From NCBI GenBank assembly GCA_019915015.1, contig JAHBBC010000002.1, forward strand, positions 868,001-932,000: a DNA stretch of 64,000 nt. The letters run 5' to 3'. The notes beneath the pieces were generated by a model that saw only the letters and a program-made list of their open reading frames with translations, did no database searches and was not told where the DNA came from. Positions 1 through 10,657 of the stretch are shown here, piece by piece. Origin of the DNA: Auriscalpium vulgare (Eukaryota; Basidiomycota; Agaricomycetes; Russulales; Auriscalpiaceae). How positions within the stretch are numbered: position 1 is the first letter of the stretch; the number at the start of each line of letters is the position of its first letter. Made by a program: the position numbers and the translations under genes.

Positions 1-2586
1 ATGCTGAATCTGCTTGACTTCGAAGACGATGTCGTCCCCGACATCTATGCGAGCGCCGGGGCGCGTGCCGGGCGGTATCGTGATGGTCACAGAGCGCTCG
101 GGAGGCGTCCCAGGGTTTGGCGTGGTAAACGATATGCGAAAGCGCTGCGTTACGCCGTGGTACAGCTCCTCGAGCGTGAGCTCAAGGGGGAAGGTCCAGT
201 CTTTGGGACGAGGTGTCTTGGAGCGGCGTTCCCTGCGTAGCTCAACGGGCGGCGCAACGACGAAGACTGGTGGGATGTTCAACGCCCACGGGATCTCAGC
301 TTTGTCGATCTTTACAAACTCTGAGAAGCCGGAGTCGCGACGCGATTCGTCCCGCCGGCTGAAGGAGAACCGTCAGGGAGATGAACAATATGCACTGCAT
401 GGCCACCTACTGTTTACGCTCGCGTCTCTGGGGACTGGAGCTGGGTTGACGATCTTGAGTGACTTTGACATCTGGGAGAGGACCGGGCTGAGACGAGCCT
501 GAAACGGTAGCGGATAATGCTGGCGCAGGCCCCAACGAAGCATGTCGGCTGCCTTCCACAGGCGAGTCGACGTTGACACAGCGCAAGGGTGCAGAAGTCG
601 ACCGCTCGTGATATCGCTTGTGCCGTCGCCGCTTATCTTCTTTTTCCTGCGATTGAGGTACACCATCTGTTGGAAGTGGTGCAGATGGCGTTGGAGGAGG
701 CGGCGAGGGTGCCCGCGGAGGGCGTCTTCGCGGCGTCCTCCCTCGATCCTCTACAATCGGCTCGGACGATGCCGGTGCTGCTGGCTTCGTATAGTGTTCA
801 TCCGGATTCGTGGCGTAGCGGGTCTCCGGTGACTTGTACGGAGGGGAGTATAAGGGGTTAGGCGACGGATCTTCAGGCAAGTACGCGGATCGCGGACCCG
901 GAGAGTATATATCGTTGTATCGCGCGCCAGGGGAAGGTGTTGGGAAGAACGCGTCGGGAACAGTTGCGTATCGCGTCCCGGTAGACTGGGACCGCGGGCT
1001 GTAGAAGGCATTAAGCAGGGTATCGTTTCTAGCCTCGCGCTCCGTATCTTTTTGACGACTTGGCCTTGCACTGTAGCGCGGATGGGAAGCATACCGCGAG
1101 GCCTGCCTCACGGGAGCCTGTCTGCTGTACTCGTCATCGGGGAACATCGCGTAGCGCGTGCCAGGGGACTTGTACGTCGGCGTGTCGTCGGGGAACGCGG
1201 CTGGGGGCAATTCGTCGTCCATAAACGCATATCTCGGGCCAGGCGAGAATCCGGAGCTTGAGGGCATGCCGCCTGGCGATGGTTTGGGAAAGTACGAATC
1301 CGGCTGCGTAGCGTAGCGCGACCCAGAAGACCTCTGAAACGGTTCGTCATCCTCTTCGAATACGCCTGGCGGCAGAGGCAGGTCTTCCTCAAAGGCATGT
1401 GGTCGAGGACCCGGAGAATGCCCGGAGACAGAGGGCATGGGGCTTGTGATCGGGTTGGGAAAATAAGAGTCCGGCATGGTTGCATAGCGTGTTTCGGGGG
1501 ATTTGTATGTCGGCCCATCGCTTTCGAATGCGGATGCAGGGAGAGGTCGATCGTCATCTAGAAACGCATAGCGAGGGCCCGGTGAATAGCCCGTGTTGGC
1601 ATAGATAGCTCCCGGGGACGGCTTGGTGAAGTACGTGTCGGGATTCGTCGCATAGCGGGAGTCCGGCCTGGACGAGTATCGAGAATGAGCTCCTGATTCC
1701 TTGAATGACGGGGGAGTAACAACTCGAGGCTCTGTTTGCTCGGCATTGGCAGGATGCGGAGCTGGGGAGTTGGGAGGCGCTGACGGTGTGTGAAACTGGG
1801 GGTTTCGAGGGGCAGATTGAGGTAGCGCTGAAGGAGCAACACCCGCACGTGTTGTGGGCTGCGCAGCAGATTCTTCCCGGGGCGGTGACTCGGAGGGTGT
1901 AGTAGGAGGTGTCCCAGGCGCCTCGAAGAGATGAGGATTTGGAGACGGTGTTCGAGAGCGAGTAGGAGGGGATTCAGGAGGTGGAGATGCGTGCGACTGA
2001 GAGGCGGGTGGCCGCGAGGAAGTTGACTCCGAGGCAGGCGTTTGAGAATGGTTTTGCGCCTGGGGAGGCGGCTGCGAGGAAGGTGACCGAGACAGAGGGG
2101 CTTGAGCAGGAGGATCATCTGAGGGAGCTTGTCGAGGCCGATCATCATCTGAAGATGCTTGTGGGTCGGCATGTCCAGGTGAGTCGTCTCTCTCCCTCGC
2201 GTGCTGCTCCTCGGCCTCAGGTTCCGGCCGGAGCGAGGGCCGCCGCTTCAACGATGCGCGGGCATCCTCACTGTCAATCAGCAACTTGTATGCCTCGTGA
2301 ATCTGCGAGGATGGTTATCCAATGGGGCAATTATACACACGACGAGTCATGACGGACCTGGATGAATGTGCGGGTCGCGGCTTCCTTGTCGTGCTGCTGA
2401 CGATCTGGGTGGTAGACCAACACCTGGAAGGCATCAACACAACTCAAGACTACGAGAGCGATGAAAGCGCACCTGCTTGCGATATGCGGCTTTGATGTCG
2501 TCGGGGCCGGCGGAAGAGGAGAGCCCAAGAAGGGCGAGCGCGTCTCTTCTCCTCGAGGACGAATGTGAAAATGTGGGTACAGGCAT
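1..2586 (-). CDS. Class II DnaJ (Hsp40) co-chaperone with a long repeat-rich linker, 3' end beyond the window
   Basis: Four exons can be read: 2586-2473, 2423-2358, 2302-411 and 358 to beyond position 1. The J-domain is at residues about 14-75, with the HPD tripeptide in YHPDRQ on the second exon. Exon 4 begins the DnaJ C-terminal substrate-binding domain (KIDKAEIPWALNIPP, then LELTLEELYHGV and TITIPPGTRPGARIDVGD). There is no CxxCxGxG zinc region, so the layout is class II, as in Sis1/DNAJB. The usual short G/F linker is replaced by about 620 residues of Pro/Ser-rich sequence. From about residue 270 to 575 this linker holds repeats of the type RYAT-x-PD-x-YF-x-KPSPG alternating with SPGPRYAF. 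The expected role is delivery of clients to Hsp70 and stimulation of its ATPase. The identity as a J-protein is secure; the function of the linker is unknown. Confidence 0.9.
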
Positions 2587-3298
2587 CTGTGAGCGGGGAT
2601 AGAGACGCAGGGGGTTGTTATAAGAAGGACCAAGAGCGAGAGATGTGTGTTCGTGGCGGGATAGTTGTCGGTGCACAGCAGCGCAACGGGAAGTTCTTCT
2701 GTGAGATGATCGATGACGGGGTGCGTACCAATACTGACACGCAATGTACAGCCCAAGATGCAAGGAGATGATATTAAAAGACTAGATGGCGTCGACGAGA
2801 GCCAAACAATTACACCCCGAGACGGCGTGGTTTACACGTGTACGCGGTGCACCCCGTTCTTGACGTCCTTCCATCAAGCTTGAGTCAGAGCTTGGGCATC
2901 AGACACACCTGATTTGCAGGACTGGGCAGCGTGTTGTTGACGAGGTTGGCCCATCTCTAGTCCTGTCGGAAGAGGTCTTCCCCCTTCCACTTCCTCCCCT
3001 TGGACCACTTCCACCGACCTATCCGCTACGGCAGTACGCAGGCAGACCTCCATGATGAAAATGCGTCAGCAGTGAGCGTCATACCGGACCCTGGCGGAGA
3101 ACATAGAGGACGTCGACGTCGAGATGTCGCGATCATGGCTGTGTGATGCAAGAGTGGCGACCAAGTCGGTCACACGGCCAAGCCACTTGCTCGAACTGAA
3201 GAACCACAAGACGATCATATTATAGTACATCGTACACCAAGCCATGCGTGAGTAATTACAGTAAGTGGGAACTCGGTCTAGTGATTATCATTATCCGT
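2587..3298. other. Intergenic, 0.7 kb
   Basis: This stretch holds the promoter side of the DnaJ gene and the 3' side of the pirin gene. Short open frames here have no recognisable product or codon pattern. I see no RNA gene or repeat. Confidence 0.5.
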
Positions 3299-4278
3299 TT
3301 ATTCCATCTCGAACAGCAGGACCTCCGCGACACCATCTCCGACGTTCGCCACCTCCAACACCGCTCCCGATGCGTTGTCCACATACACACCGTCGCCCTC
3401 CCGGAGCACGACATCTTCCGCACCCGCGCTGCTGACCTTCACAGTCGCGCCACCCGCCTTATCGGGGTTGTATCCAGACGTCTGTACGACGTGGACGTAC
3501 GCCTTGCGCGACGCGCCCGCCGCCTCGACGGTGTGCTGCAAGGAGTGCTCGGGCGACAGCAGCGTCGCGTACAAGGAGAGCGGCGCATGCACCGGCGCGG
3601 GGCCAGTGGCCTCGCGCGCGTCCTTGGCAGACGGAGCCGAGATGGGAGCGACGATGTGCGCCCACTGGTCCTTCTTCTGCTCGTCCGAGAAGTGGCTAAC
3701 AAGTAGATGTCAATGAAACCGATATGAGACAGATGGGCAGGAAGACATACCGAGTGTAGTAGGCTGGCTTGAGATTGGATTGCGATGGGAGAGCCCAGAT
3801 CTGCAGGAAATGCACCTGCTTGTTTCCGTGCGCGTGCTCGCTGTGGCGAATGCCGGTGCCCGCAGAAGTCATCTGCAGGTCGCCGCGCTTGAGCACTTCG
3901 GTGTTGCCCATGGAGTCGTTACTGAAACAAAGTGATACGTCGTAAGCATCTTCCGTAGCGAAAGGATGGTGTGTCTACGTACTGTTGGAGCTCGCCGGAC
4001 ACCACGTACGAGAAGATCTCGAATTCGCGGTGGGCGTGCGTACCGAAGCCTGTTTTTGGGGCGACGCGGTCTTCATTGATGACACGCAAACAGCCAAACG
4101 CATTGTGTGCGCGACTCGCGTAGCTGCGAACAGACCTGTGAGCCCGATATTGCGTGATGGTCTTCTCTGAGACGTACCTGGCGAAGGAGAACGTGTGGAA
4201 CGTCTTGAGCCAACCATGGTCGGCATTGCCGCGCTCGTCGCTCGGACGGGGGCGGAACTGGACAGTATGTTTGGCCAT
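3299..4278 (-). CDS. Pirin family protein (bicupin), paralog 1
   Basis: The four exons are 4278-4178, 4123-3983, 3921-3751 and 3695-3299. The start [17 protein letters not shown] is the first ATG and precedes the typical pirin opening [12 protein letters not shown]. The N-terminal cupin carries the metal-site motif [12 protein letters not shown], followed after the next intron by [15 protein letters not shown], the second His/Glu pair of pirins. The C-terminal cupin ends in [17 protein letters not shown]. Pirins bind a single iron; some act as quercetin 2,3-dioxygenases and others as redox-sensing cofactors, and the substrate cannot be read from sequence. A TATA element lies about 135 bp upstream. 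A second pirin of the same architecture is at 50765-51754. Family assignment is confident; the biochemical role is open. Confidence 0.9.
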
Positions 4279-4410
4279 TGAACTGAGAAGAGCTTTGGAT
4301 GCGGGGGCTTGGAAGCTGGAGATGCGGGAGAGAGTTGAAGGTGCTCGAGTGAGAGAGCGGAGAGAAGCCACTTTTGCGAATGGAATGGGGCTCATCCGCC
4401 TCGTCCGGCG

Positions 4411-4420
4411 CCCTTTTATA
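4411..4420 (-). promoter_or_regulatory. TATA box of pirin paralog 1
   Basis: TATAAAAGGG reads on the minus strand about 135 bp before the pirin ATG at 4278. Confidence 0.5.
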
Positions 4421-4811
4421 TGCCAGCCGCGCGACGAGATGTGAATTTGAATGCAGAAAAAGGAGACATCTTCACGATCGTTAGAAATAGGGTGACCAGG
4501 AGGAATGACAATATCGTCTCCCGACATATACCCCTTTTGGCCCAGCCGTCCTCACGACCTCCCCCGACGCTGACTAGACGCTCGTCAGCAGGCGATGCGA
4601 GCGATGCCTGGCGTCGACGAGAGAAAGCGGGGACATTCGAGGCTGTTCTGGTGGATGCAAGTAGCTGCGAGGAAAATGAATGGCGTTGACTCAGACGAAG
4701 ACGTCGTGGTCGTTCGTAATAATAATCGGCGAATCGCGACGTCGCGGCGGCAATGCGGCCGCCTTCATCGAGGCGCCCTCGACGCCCGTCTCCCTCATCG
4801 CCCATGCATCC

Positions 4812-5778
4812 ATGACCAGTGCGCTCAGCCATATCCTCTTCCCCACCCAACTCCATGCCAGCACGCTCGAGTCCTGGGCCGCCGCCCTGCACGCGTGCCT
4901 CGACGCCGCGCACTGCCATCTCGAAGACATCGTGCACCACAAGGCCGTCGCCGGCATGGAGCACGAGCTCCTGATTGTCACCGTACGCCACCCGAGCGGC
5001 GCGCCCATCGTGCTCGGCGTCGACCGCAACGCGGAGGAAGGCATCGAGGCCGCCGAGTCGTCCGTCTCCTCGCGGTACTTCCTCAACTCCATCGTGGACT
5101 CTGCGCAAAGCGCGTCAGGCAGCGCGTCTTCGTCTAGCACACAGCGGGCCGACGCTGCGTTCGACGGGGTGCAGGTGTCGCACGACGGCACGCCCGCGCC
5201 CATCCTCGCGCGGCACGGGACGACCCTCCCTCTTAGCACGCTCACATTTTCCGCCCCGTCCGACCCATCCACCACCCCCGACACGCGCCCGACTCTCCTG
5301 CATCTCTCCGTCCTCCTCCTCACGCTCCACACACACTTCCCCACCTACGTGCTCCTCCGGCACCAGTGCTACTTCTTCGCGCGCAGCACCGTACTCGCGC
5401 TCGCAACGCTCTTCGCGGGCAATGAGACGCCGCACCCGGAGCACGCAGCCCTGCAGGCGACGTGGCGCGGCGCGCATGTATCGCTGTACGATGCCGGCAA
5501 GACCGCGCTGCAGAACATGCTGCTTCTCCCGCTGCTCGACTTCCCCATCCTGATCGTTCCGGCGGGGCTTTTCGCGGTGTACAGTGCGGTACGGCTGTAT
5601 GACGGGCATGCGGTGTCGAATGAGGAAGAGCGGAGAAAGATAAAGTGTGCATCCGTGACCTTTCTTTCCTGTCGCATCTCGCTGAGTATATGCTAGCGAC
5701 AAGAAGATCATGGACCATGGCATTGTGCAGAAGTACCAGGAAGCATGGGCTCAATATATCGCTGGGCGACAGACTTGA
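4812..5778 (+). CDS. Conserved-looking hypothetical protein, two exons
   Basis: The exons are 4812-5644 and 5697-5778, joined by an intron with GTGTGC donor and TAG acceptor that keeps the frame into KKIMDHGIVQKYQEAWAQY. I do not recognise the family. The protein is about 304 residues from the ATG at 4812 (MTSALSHILFPTQLHASTLE). An in-frame ATG at 4680 would add 44 residues, but an out-of-frame ATG at 4676 with a long reading frame just before it makes that start less likely. The N-terminal half is mixed alpha/beta in character, and the middle has a Ser-rich segment (SASGSASSSS). Two hydrophobic stretches (LLHLSVLLLTLHTHF and MLLLPLLDFPILIVPAGLFAVY) could be membrane-associated. It is divergent from pirin paralog 1. 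Confidence 0.7.
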
Positions 5779-6068
5779 GGCACCCTTGTACTATGAGGTG
5801 ATGAGTGCCGATGGCTTCCGTCCAGGCTATCTTTTGACTTCACCAGGTGCCGGCAAGCGCATATGCTCTTCACGGAACTAATTAAACATATGTAACGATA
5901 CCCAAGTCCGAGCAGTATCAATTCAGCGCGTGTATGAACGTACGGCTTTGGGTCGCAGGATCGGGGACTGTTCGCGCTCTCAAGCAGACTTCGCGTGAAC
6001 AGTATGCGCTCGACATGTTTTGAATTGCGGACTTCTATCGTACAGCGACCAGGCCCGCCTAACGTCCC

Positions 6069-7675
6069 CTATTTCAAGTTCGCGAAGCCGACACGCTTCA
6101 TTTCGACATCAAATGCAGTGTACACGTTCCGCATGAACACGTCGCCGATGATCCAGAACGCTGTCCCCGCGCGGTAAGTCTAGGGTTAGTCGAGAGAGCA
6201 AGCTCAAACTCACGCAATGGTGGCACAGACGTGAGGTAGCCAAGGCCCCCGATACAGCTGGTGTTCTTTTTGTCGACGGGGCCCAAGTTGAACGTGTCCG
6301 GGCTGATTGAGAACGCTGTTTGGTTGAACGAGAGGTCGATCGTAGAGCTGGAGTTGCACGGGACTGTGCACCCGAACGGGTGGTCAGTAATCTTCGACGG
6401 CGGGCGACCGAGTGACCAAGGCTTACTCGTATACATGCCCACGGCCTCGCTCGAGGGTAGAGCGCCTGGGATTTGAAGGTAGAAAGCGGTGACGTCCTCT
6501 GCGGGGCCAATGATCAACGTCGTACCGGTGTCGATGATGCAGTCGGCGTTCTGGAATAGAGGTAGGGATCCGTTGACGGCGATGCTATCGAAATTTGTCT
6601 GCCAGTAGCCCTGTTGCAAGTCAGTCAACCTCGTCAGTCATACGCACACGATCTGCTCACCTCTTCGGTTACGTCCACATACGTGAAGTCTCCCGTATAC
6701 AGAGCTGGATTAGTCCCTCCGAGAAACAGTTCGCTGCCGCTCTCGGCGAGCTTGAATCCGAACACCTGGTCAGTGACTTGACCATCTTCTATCAGCGTCT
6801 GGAAGAATGGGGGCGACTTGAATTGCGAAATTTCTTGAAAGCCCATGCCCATGAGTCCGTCCGCCGGAAATTGCGCAGAGTTGAAGCCTGTTGAATACGT
6901 ATTGGCGGCACCGAGAGCTTGCGCCTTTGCCTGAAAGTCGGCAGTAAGAACCAGGACATGTCCCACACGTGAGTTACTCACAGTCAGACCAGCGCAGGTT
7001 ACTACGTCCGTGTATTGCTCGCCCTCCACCGAGGAGCCGTCGCCATAAGTCAGTTTGAACGTCGCGTCGCGGTCTTGAGAGGTATGGCTTGCACTGGGGT
7101 CGTACATTGTGTGATTGTCACAATTTTCCGTGCAATCTACGCCGGGGAGGAATATGTCGCTGCTGCCGGTGTCGAAGTCCACTGTGAAGAGTCAGCGCAT
7201 CGTCCGGCTGCAGCACGCGCGCTCACCTTTATACTCCGTGGCCGGCGTGCCGACACTGATCTTGCCGTACCACAGCTCGTTATCATCGTCGTCCAAACCA
7301 TCTGGTGAGGATTTCCGCCTTGACAGCCCGAGCGGGAGGCTCGAATGGCCCGCAGGCTGCGACGGATGGCGCTGCCCTGTGTTCTCGTAGTAGGCATCGA
7401 AGCCCCGGAGGATCTTGCTGCACGAACCGTTCAGCGGCAGGTCGGGGCGCAGAGCTCTGCTACTCAGCGACTCACTCGTAGGATGCGTACATGCCTCTCT
7501 GCAGTGCGACGGGGTCCACGGTCCCACTGCGGTACGAGCGCGAGTGTTTTGCGATGGGCACGGCAATGCCGCGGGCGGAGGGGGCGGGCGAGCGTGATGC
7601 TGGCGGAACTGTGAGGGCGGAGGCGGTAGTGAGGAAAGGAATGGCGGCATAGAGAAAGGCAAGTGTGAAGTGCAT
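6069..7675 (-). CDS. Secreted A1 aspartic protease, copy 1 (intact)
   Basis: This is a pepsin-type endopeptidase. A signal peptide (MHFTLAFLYAAIPFLTTASA) and a propeptide precede the mature N-terminus near ELWYGKISVGTPATEYK. The first catalytic motif is DFDTGSSDIFLPG with the flap sequence LTYGDGSSVEGEQY, and the second is DCIIDTGTTLIIGP. The chain ends FWIIGDVFMRNVYTAFDVEM...GFANLK, the standard C-terminal strand of the family. At least seven short introns are read; the first joins YASYD to KILRGFDAYY with a GTGAGT donor. No frameshift or internal stop was seen and both active-site Asp residues are present. It resembles polyporopepsin-type enzymes of wood-decay fungi. It is the most diverged of the three copies in the window and lies 1.2 kb from the divergent peptide precursor gene. 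Confidence 0.92.
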
Positions 7676-7783
7676 ATTGAGAAAGGACAGTGTAGGGTAG
7701 AGGGTAGTCGTCGCGGTGTGGGCAGTACTAGTGGCGGTCAGAGACGGGGGCGCTCTGGAGAACGGGCTGCGGCGACGAGCCCT

Positions 7784-7791
7784 TTATATAC
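7784..7791 (-). promoter_or_regulatory. TATA box of aspartic protease copy 1
   Basis: TATATAAA reads on the minus strand about 110 bp upstream of the ATG at 7675. Confidence 0.5.
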
Positions 7792-8780
7792 CTGGTTCAT
7801 GCATGCCTTTGGTGCGATGGCTCCGTCAACGTCGACCGCATTGAGCGAGCCATCGAGCCATCGAACCAAGCGACCCACCGTTGTGGCGCGCGAGTCGCCG
7901 TCGGCAGGCAGCGCCCGCAGCGGCCTTGGCGGAGAGCAGGCTGCCACTGGCCGCATAGGCTCAACGGTGAAGTTGAGCCCACGTCTTTGCACGGCTGATT
8001 CTGGGACTCACCAGTTGGACGCCATGCGTTGAGTCGCGTTAGAGTCGCGTCCCGTTTGCTCTCGACGACGGCCATGAGAGGCTACGTTCGGATCAAATAG
8101 CTGGAAGATAAGAGTCAGTCTCCGCAACCGACCTCGCGCAGAAGACCGTAGTCTTTTGGCCACTTGAAGATGCCCACTGTCCTCGTGTTCCGCTTGTTCG
8201 CGAGAAAGGTTCATGTCCTGAACTTTCGATGTAAGTAGACTGGGAGACGTGGACAGCACACACTATTTGATCTCAATTTGCAGGCGGTGGGGATGTGGTT
8301 TGCGCGGTGTTACGAAATCTCGAGTTGATCCTCCGGTTGATGACGCGCGTGCCAAGGCGCGCGGACAGGCGGCGGTAAGAACACGCTATCATCTGGGGAC
8401 TCGAAGTGGACTCGATCGCATCCACTCCCGGGCCGAAGCCACGTTGCTCTCGCCTCCTCTCTGAGGCTCTCGCCCACTTTGAAACAAGGTTTCGAAGCTT
8501 TACGGGGGTATGAGGCCAGAGGAGAGGCGAAAGCCGCGTGAGCGCTGGAGCTCCCTCGTGGCACATATCCTATCCCTTGATTGATCTTTGTTTTGCCGTC
8601 GGCGTCCCATGTGCGGCGTACATGGACATCGTACCAAGACCTTGGCTTTCCACGGGGCTTTGATCCGAACCAAGGACACCGTCGCCCGGTGCGATGGGCT
8701 AGCGCCCTAGTTCCAGTCTACCACATGGTCAGTTCCCGTACTATCCACTCAGGAAGATAGGAAAGCGACCTATTTTTTTG

Positions 8781-8788
8781 TATAAAAG
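8781..8788 (+). promoter_or_regulatory. TATA box of the repeat peptide precursor gene
   Basis: TATAAAAG lies 65-72 bp upstream of the ATG at 8853 and just after a T-run. This supports a plus-strand promoter reading into the repeat gene. Confidence 0.55.
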
Positions 8789-8852
8789 ACATGCAATGTG
8801 GGATGAGGCCATCCGTCCCATCAGACGCCTCTCAATCCACCTGTAATTGAAG

Positions 8853-9909
8853 ATGAAGTTCATCTCTGCCATTCTTCTTCTCGCACCGCTCGCGGTTGCT
8901 GTTCTCGCCGCGCCTGCGGTAGACGTCCGCGAGCCGTGCACCGACTCGTCTGGCTCTACGTGTACGTTGTGTCTACCCTCGCACACAGCGTCAAGCCATC
9001 TTACTCATCCACGCCCTCGTGCAGGCAACCCCGGCGGAGTCAAGAACTGGAAACGCGTGCCCGCACCCGCGCCCGAACCGTGCACCGACTCGTCTGGCTC
9101 TACGTGTACGTTGTGTCTACCCTCGCACACAGCGTCAAGCCATCTTACTCATCCACGCCCTCGTGCAGGCAACCCCGGCGGAGTCAAGAACTGGAAACGC
9201 GTGCCCGCACCCGCGCCCGAACCGTGCACCGACTCGTCTGGCTCTACGTGTACGTTGTGTCTACCCTCGCACACAGCGTCAAGCCATCGTACTCATCTAC
9301 GCCCTCGTGCAGGCAACCCCGGCGGAGTCAAGAACTGGAAACGCGTGCCCGCACCCGCGCCTGAACCGTGCACCGACTCGTCTGGCTCTACGTGTACGTT
9401 GTGTCTACCCTCGCACACAGCGTCAAGCCATCGTACTCATCTACGCCCTCGTGCAGGCAACCCCGGCGGAGTCAAGAACTGGAAACGCGTGCCCGCACCC
9501 GCGCCCGAACCGTGCACCGACTCGTCTGGCTCTACGTGTACGTTGTGTCTACCCTCGCACACAGCGTCAAGCCATCGTACTCATCTACGCCCTCGTGCAG
9601 GCAACCCCGGCGGAGTCAAGAACTGGAAACGCGTGCCCGCACCCGCGCCCGAACCGTGCACCGACTCGTCTGGCTCTACGTGTACGTTGTGTCTACCCTC
9701 GCACACAGCGTCAAGCCATCGTACTCATCTACGCCCTCGTGCAGGCAACCCCGGCGGAGTCAAGAACTGGAAACGCGTGCCCGCACCCGCGCCCGAACCG
9801 TGCACCGACTCGTCCGGCTCCACATGTAAGGCCTCATCGTCTGCTGCTGGGCCAGCGAGCACTGATATGCATATTCACAGGTAATCCAGGGGGTGTCAAG
9901 AACTGGTAG
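8853..9909 (+). CDS. Secreted Kex2-processed repeat peptide precursor (KEP type), eight exons
   Basis: Exon 1 is 8853-8961, six internal exons of exactly 81 nt start at 9025, 9169, 9313, 9457, 9601 and 9745, and the last exon is 9881-9909. Introns 1-6 are 63 nt (GTACGT donor, GTGCAG acceptor); intron 7 is 55 nt. The spliced product is about 207 residues: a signal peptide (MKFISAILLLAPLAVAVLA) and seven copies of a peptide with CTDSSGSTC followed by NPGGVKNW. The first six copies end in KR, a Kex2 site, and the last ends at the stop codon directly after W. Between KR and the next Cys lies VPAPAPEP, four X-Pro dipeptides of the kind removed by Ste13-like dipeptidyl peptidases. Known relatives in design, not sequence, are yeast alpha-factor and the fungal UstA and GigA precursors. 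All introns are phase 1, so intron retention or exon skipping keeps frame. Splicing is inferred. I see no maturation enzyme beside it. Confidence 0.75.
8932..9825 (+). repeat. Tandem 144-bp exon+intron repeat, about 6.2 units
   Basis: Each unit is 81 nt of exon plus 63 nt of intron. Exon copies differ only at silent sites (for example the codon of APEP near 9362, and SSGST in the last unit). Introns 1-2 differ from introns 3-6 at two positions, so units 3-6 form a homogenised block. Because 144 is divisible by three, unspliced reading frames also stay open across the array, which produces misleading long open frames. Confidence 0.95.
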
Positions 9910-10174
9910 ATGCTCCATCTCCTAATTTCCTCAGTTTGTCCCTCCATACGTCGGTAGGATTCATTCGGTTCTTACTTGGGTCATCAGAGAATAGTTGATT
10001 GTCGAGGAGGAGGCTAGGTCAGGTGGTATAGTAATTACGATGATGTTCTCGCGAGATCTGATAGGATGTTGCAAGTGACCGACTTCATTCTGAGGGCAAG
10101 AATAAGGACAGTATGTCAGTATGAGAGGTGTAAAGTCTGCGCGCAATATATGTGAAGGAGAGACAGCATCGCGT

Positions 10175-10657
10175 TCACGCGAGATTTGCGAAGCCAATCC
10201 GCGATTTCCCGACGTCGAAAGAAGTGTACACGTTCTGCAGAAACACATCCCCGATAATCCAGAAGTTAACTTGAACGCGCAATTAGCTGATTGACGACGC
10301 TTAGAGAACACTTGGTACACTTACGCTCCGGATCCGCGATGTAGCCTAAACCACCCACGCACATGGAAGAGCCCTCCTCGATCTGGCCCATATTGAAGGT
10401 CTCGGGGCTGATCGTGAAGGCTTTCCCGCCGAAGGTCATTGTGATAGGCTTTTTGAAGCTGCAGGGGTCTATCCAGGGGTCAGCCACGCAACCGTGAACA
10501 CAGAAATATGCTACGCACAGATGTAGATGCCCTCTTGCGGTCCTGGCAATGCACCTGGGATGCGTGTATAGACTAGCGCCACTTCCGCAAGGGGGCCAAC
10601 GATGAGAGTGGTGCCGGTGTCGATGATGCAGTCCCGGTTCCTTTCCAAAACAATCGG
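10175..10657 (-). pseudogene. Aspartic protease copy 2, 3' part cut off by the retrotransposon
   Basis: This fragment continues the gene whose 5' part is at 19530-20643. It contains the second catalytic motif DCIIDTGTTLIVGP, then ITMTFGGKAFTISPETFN, CVGGLGYIADPE and the final exon FWIIGDVFLQNVYTSFDV...GFANLA with stop at 10175. Reading frame and splice sites look undamaged, so the only visible lesion is the 8.9-kb insertion. Without removal of the element, no full protease can be made from this locus. Confidence 0.9.
10654..10657. repeat. Target site duplication, left copy (TCGG)
   Basis: TCGG immediately precedes the left LTR and recurs at 19530-19533 after the right LTR. Removing the element and one copy restores alignment with protease copy 3 (caaTTGGgtgccc there, caaTCGGgtgccc here). 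Confidence 0.85.

Larger units (their letters stand above)
7676..8852. other. Divergent promoter region, 1.2 kb
   Basis: This lies between the starts of aspartic protease copy 1 and the repeat peptide gene and holds a TATA box for each. The small open frames across it overlap on both strands and have no recognisable product. I see no RNA gene. Confidence 0.5.

Noticed and set aside
8936..9909. Long open frames across the peptide array in the other two plus frames
   Set aside because: The unit length is divisible by three and has no stop in these frames, so repetition alone keeps them open. They lack a signal peptide and start in the middle of the array.
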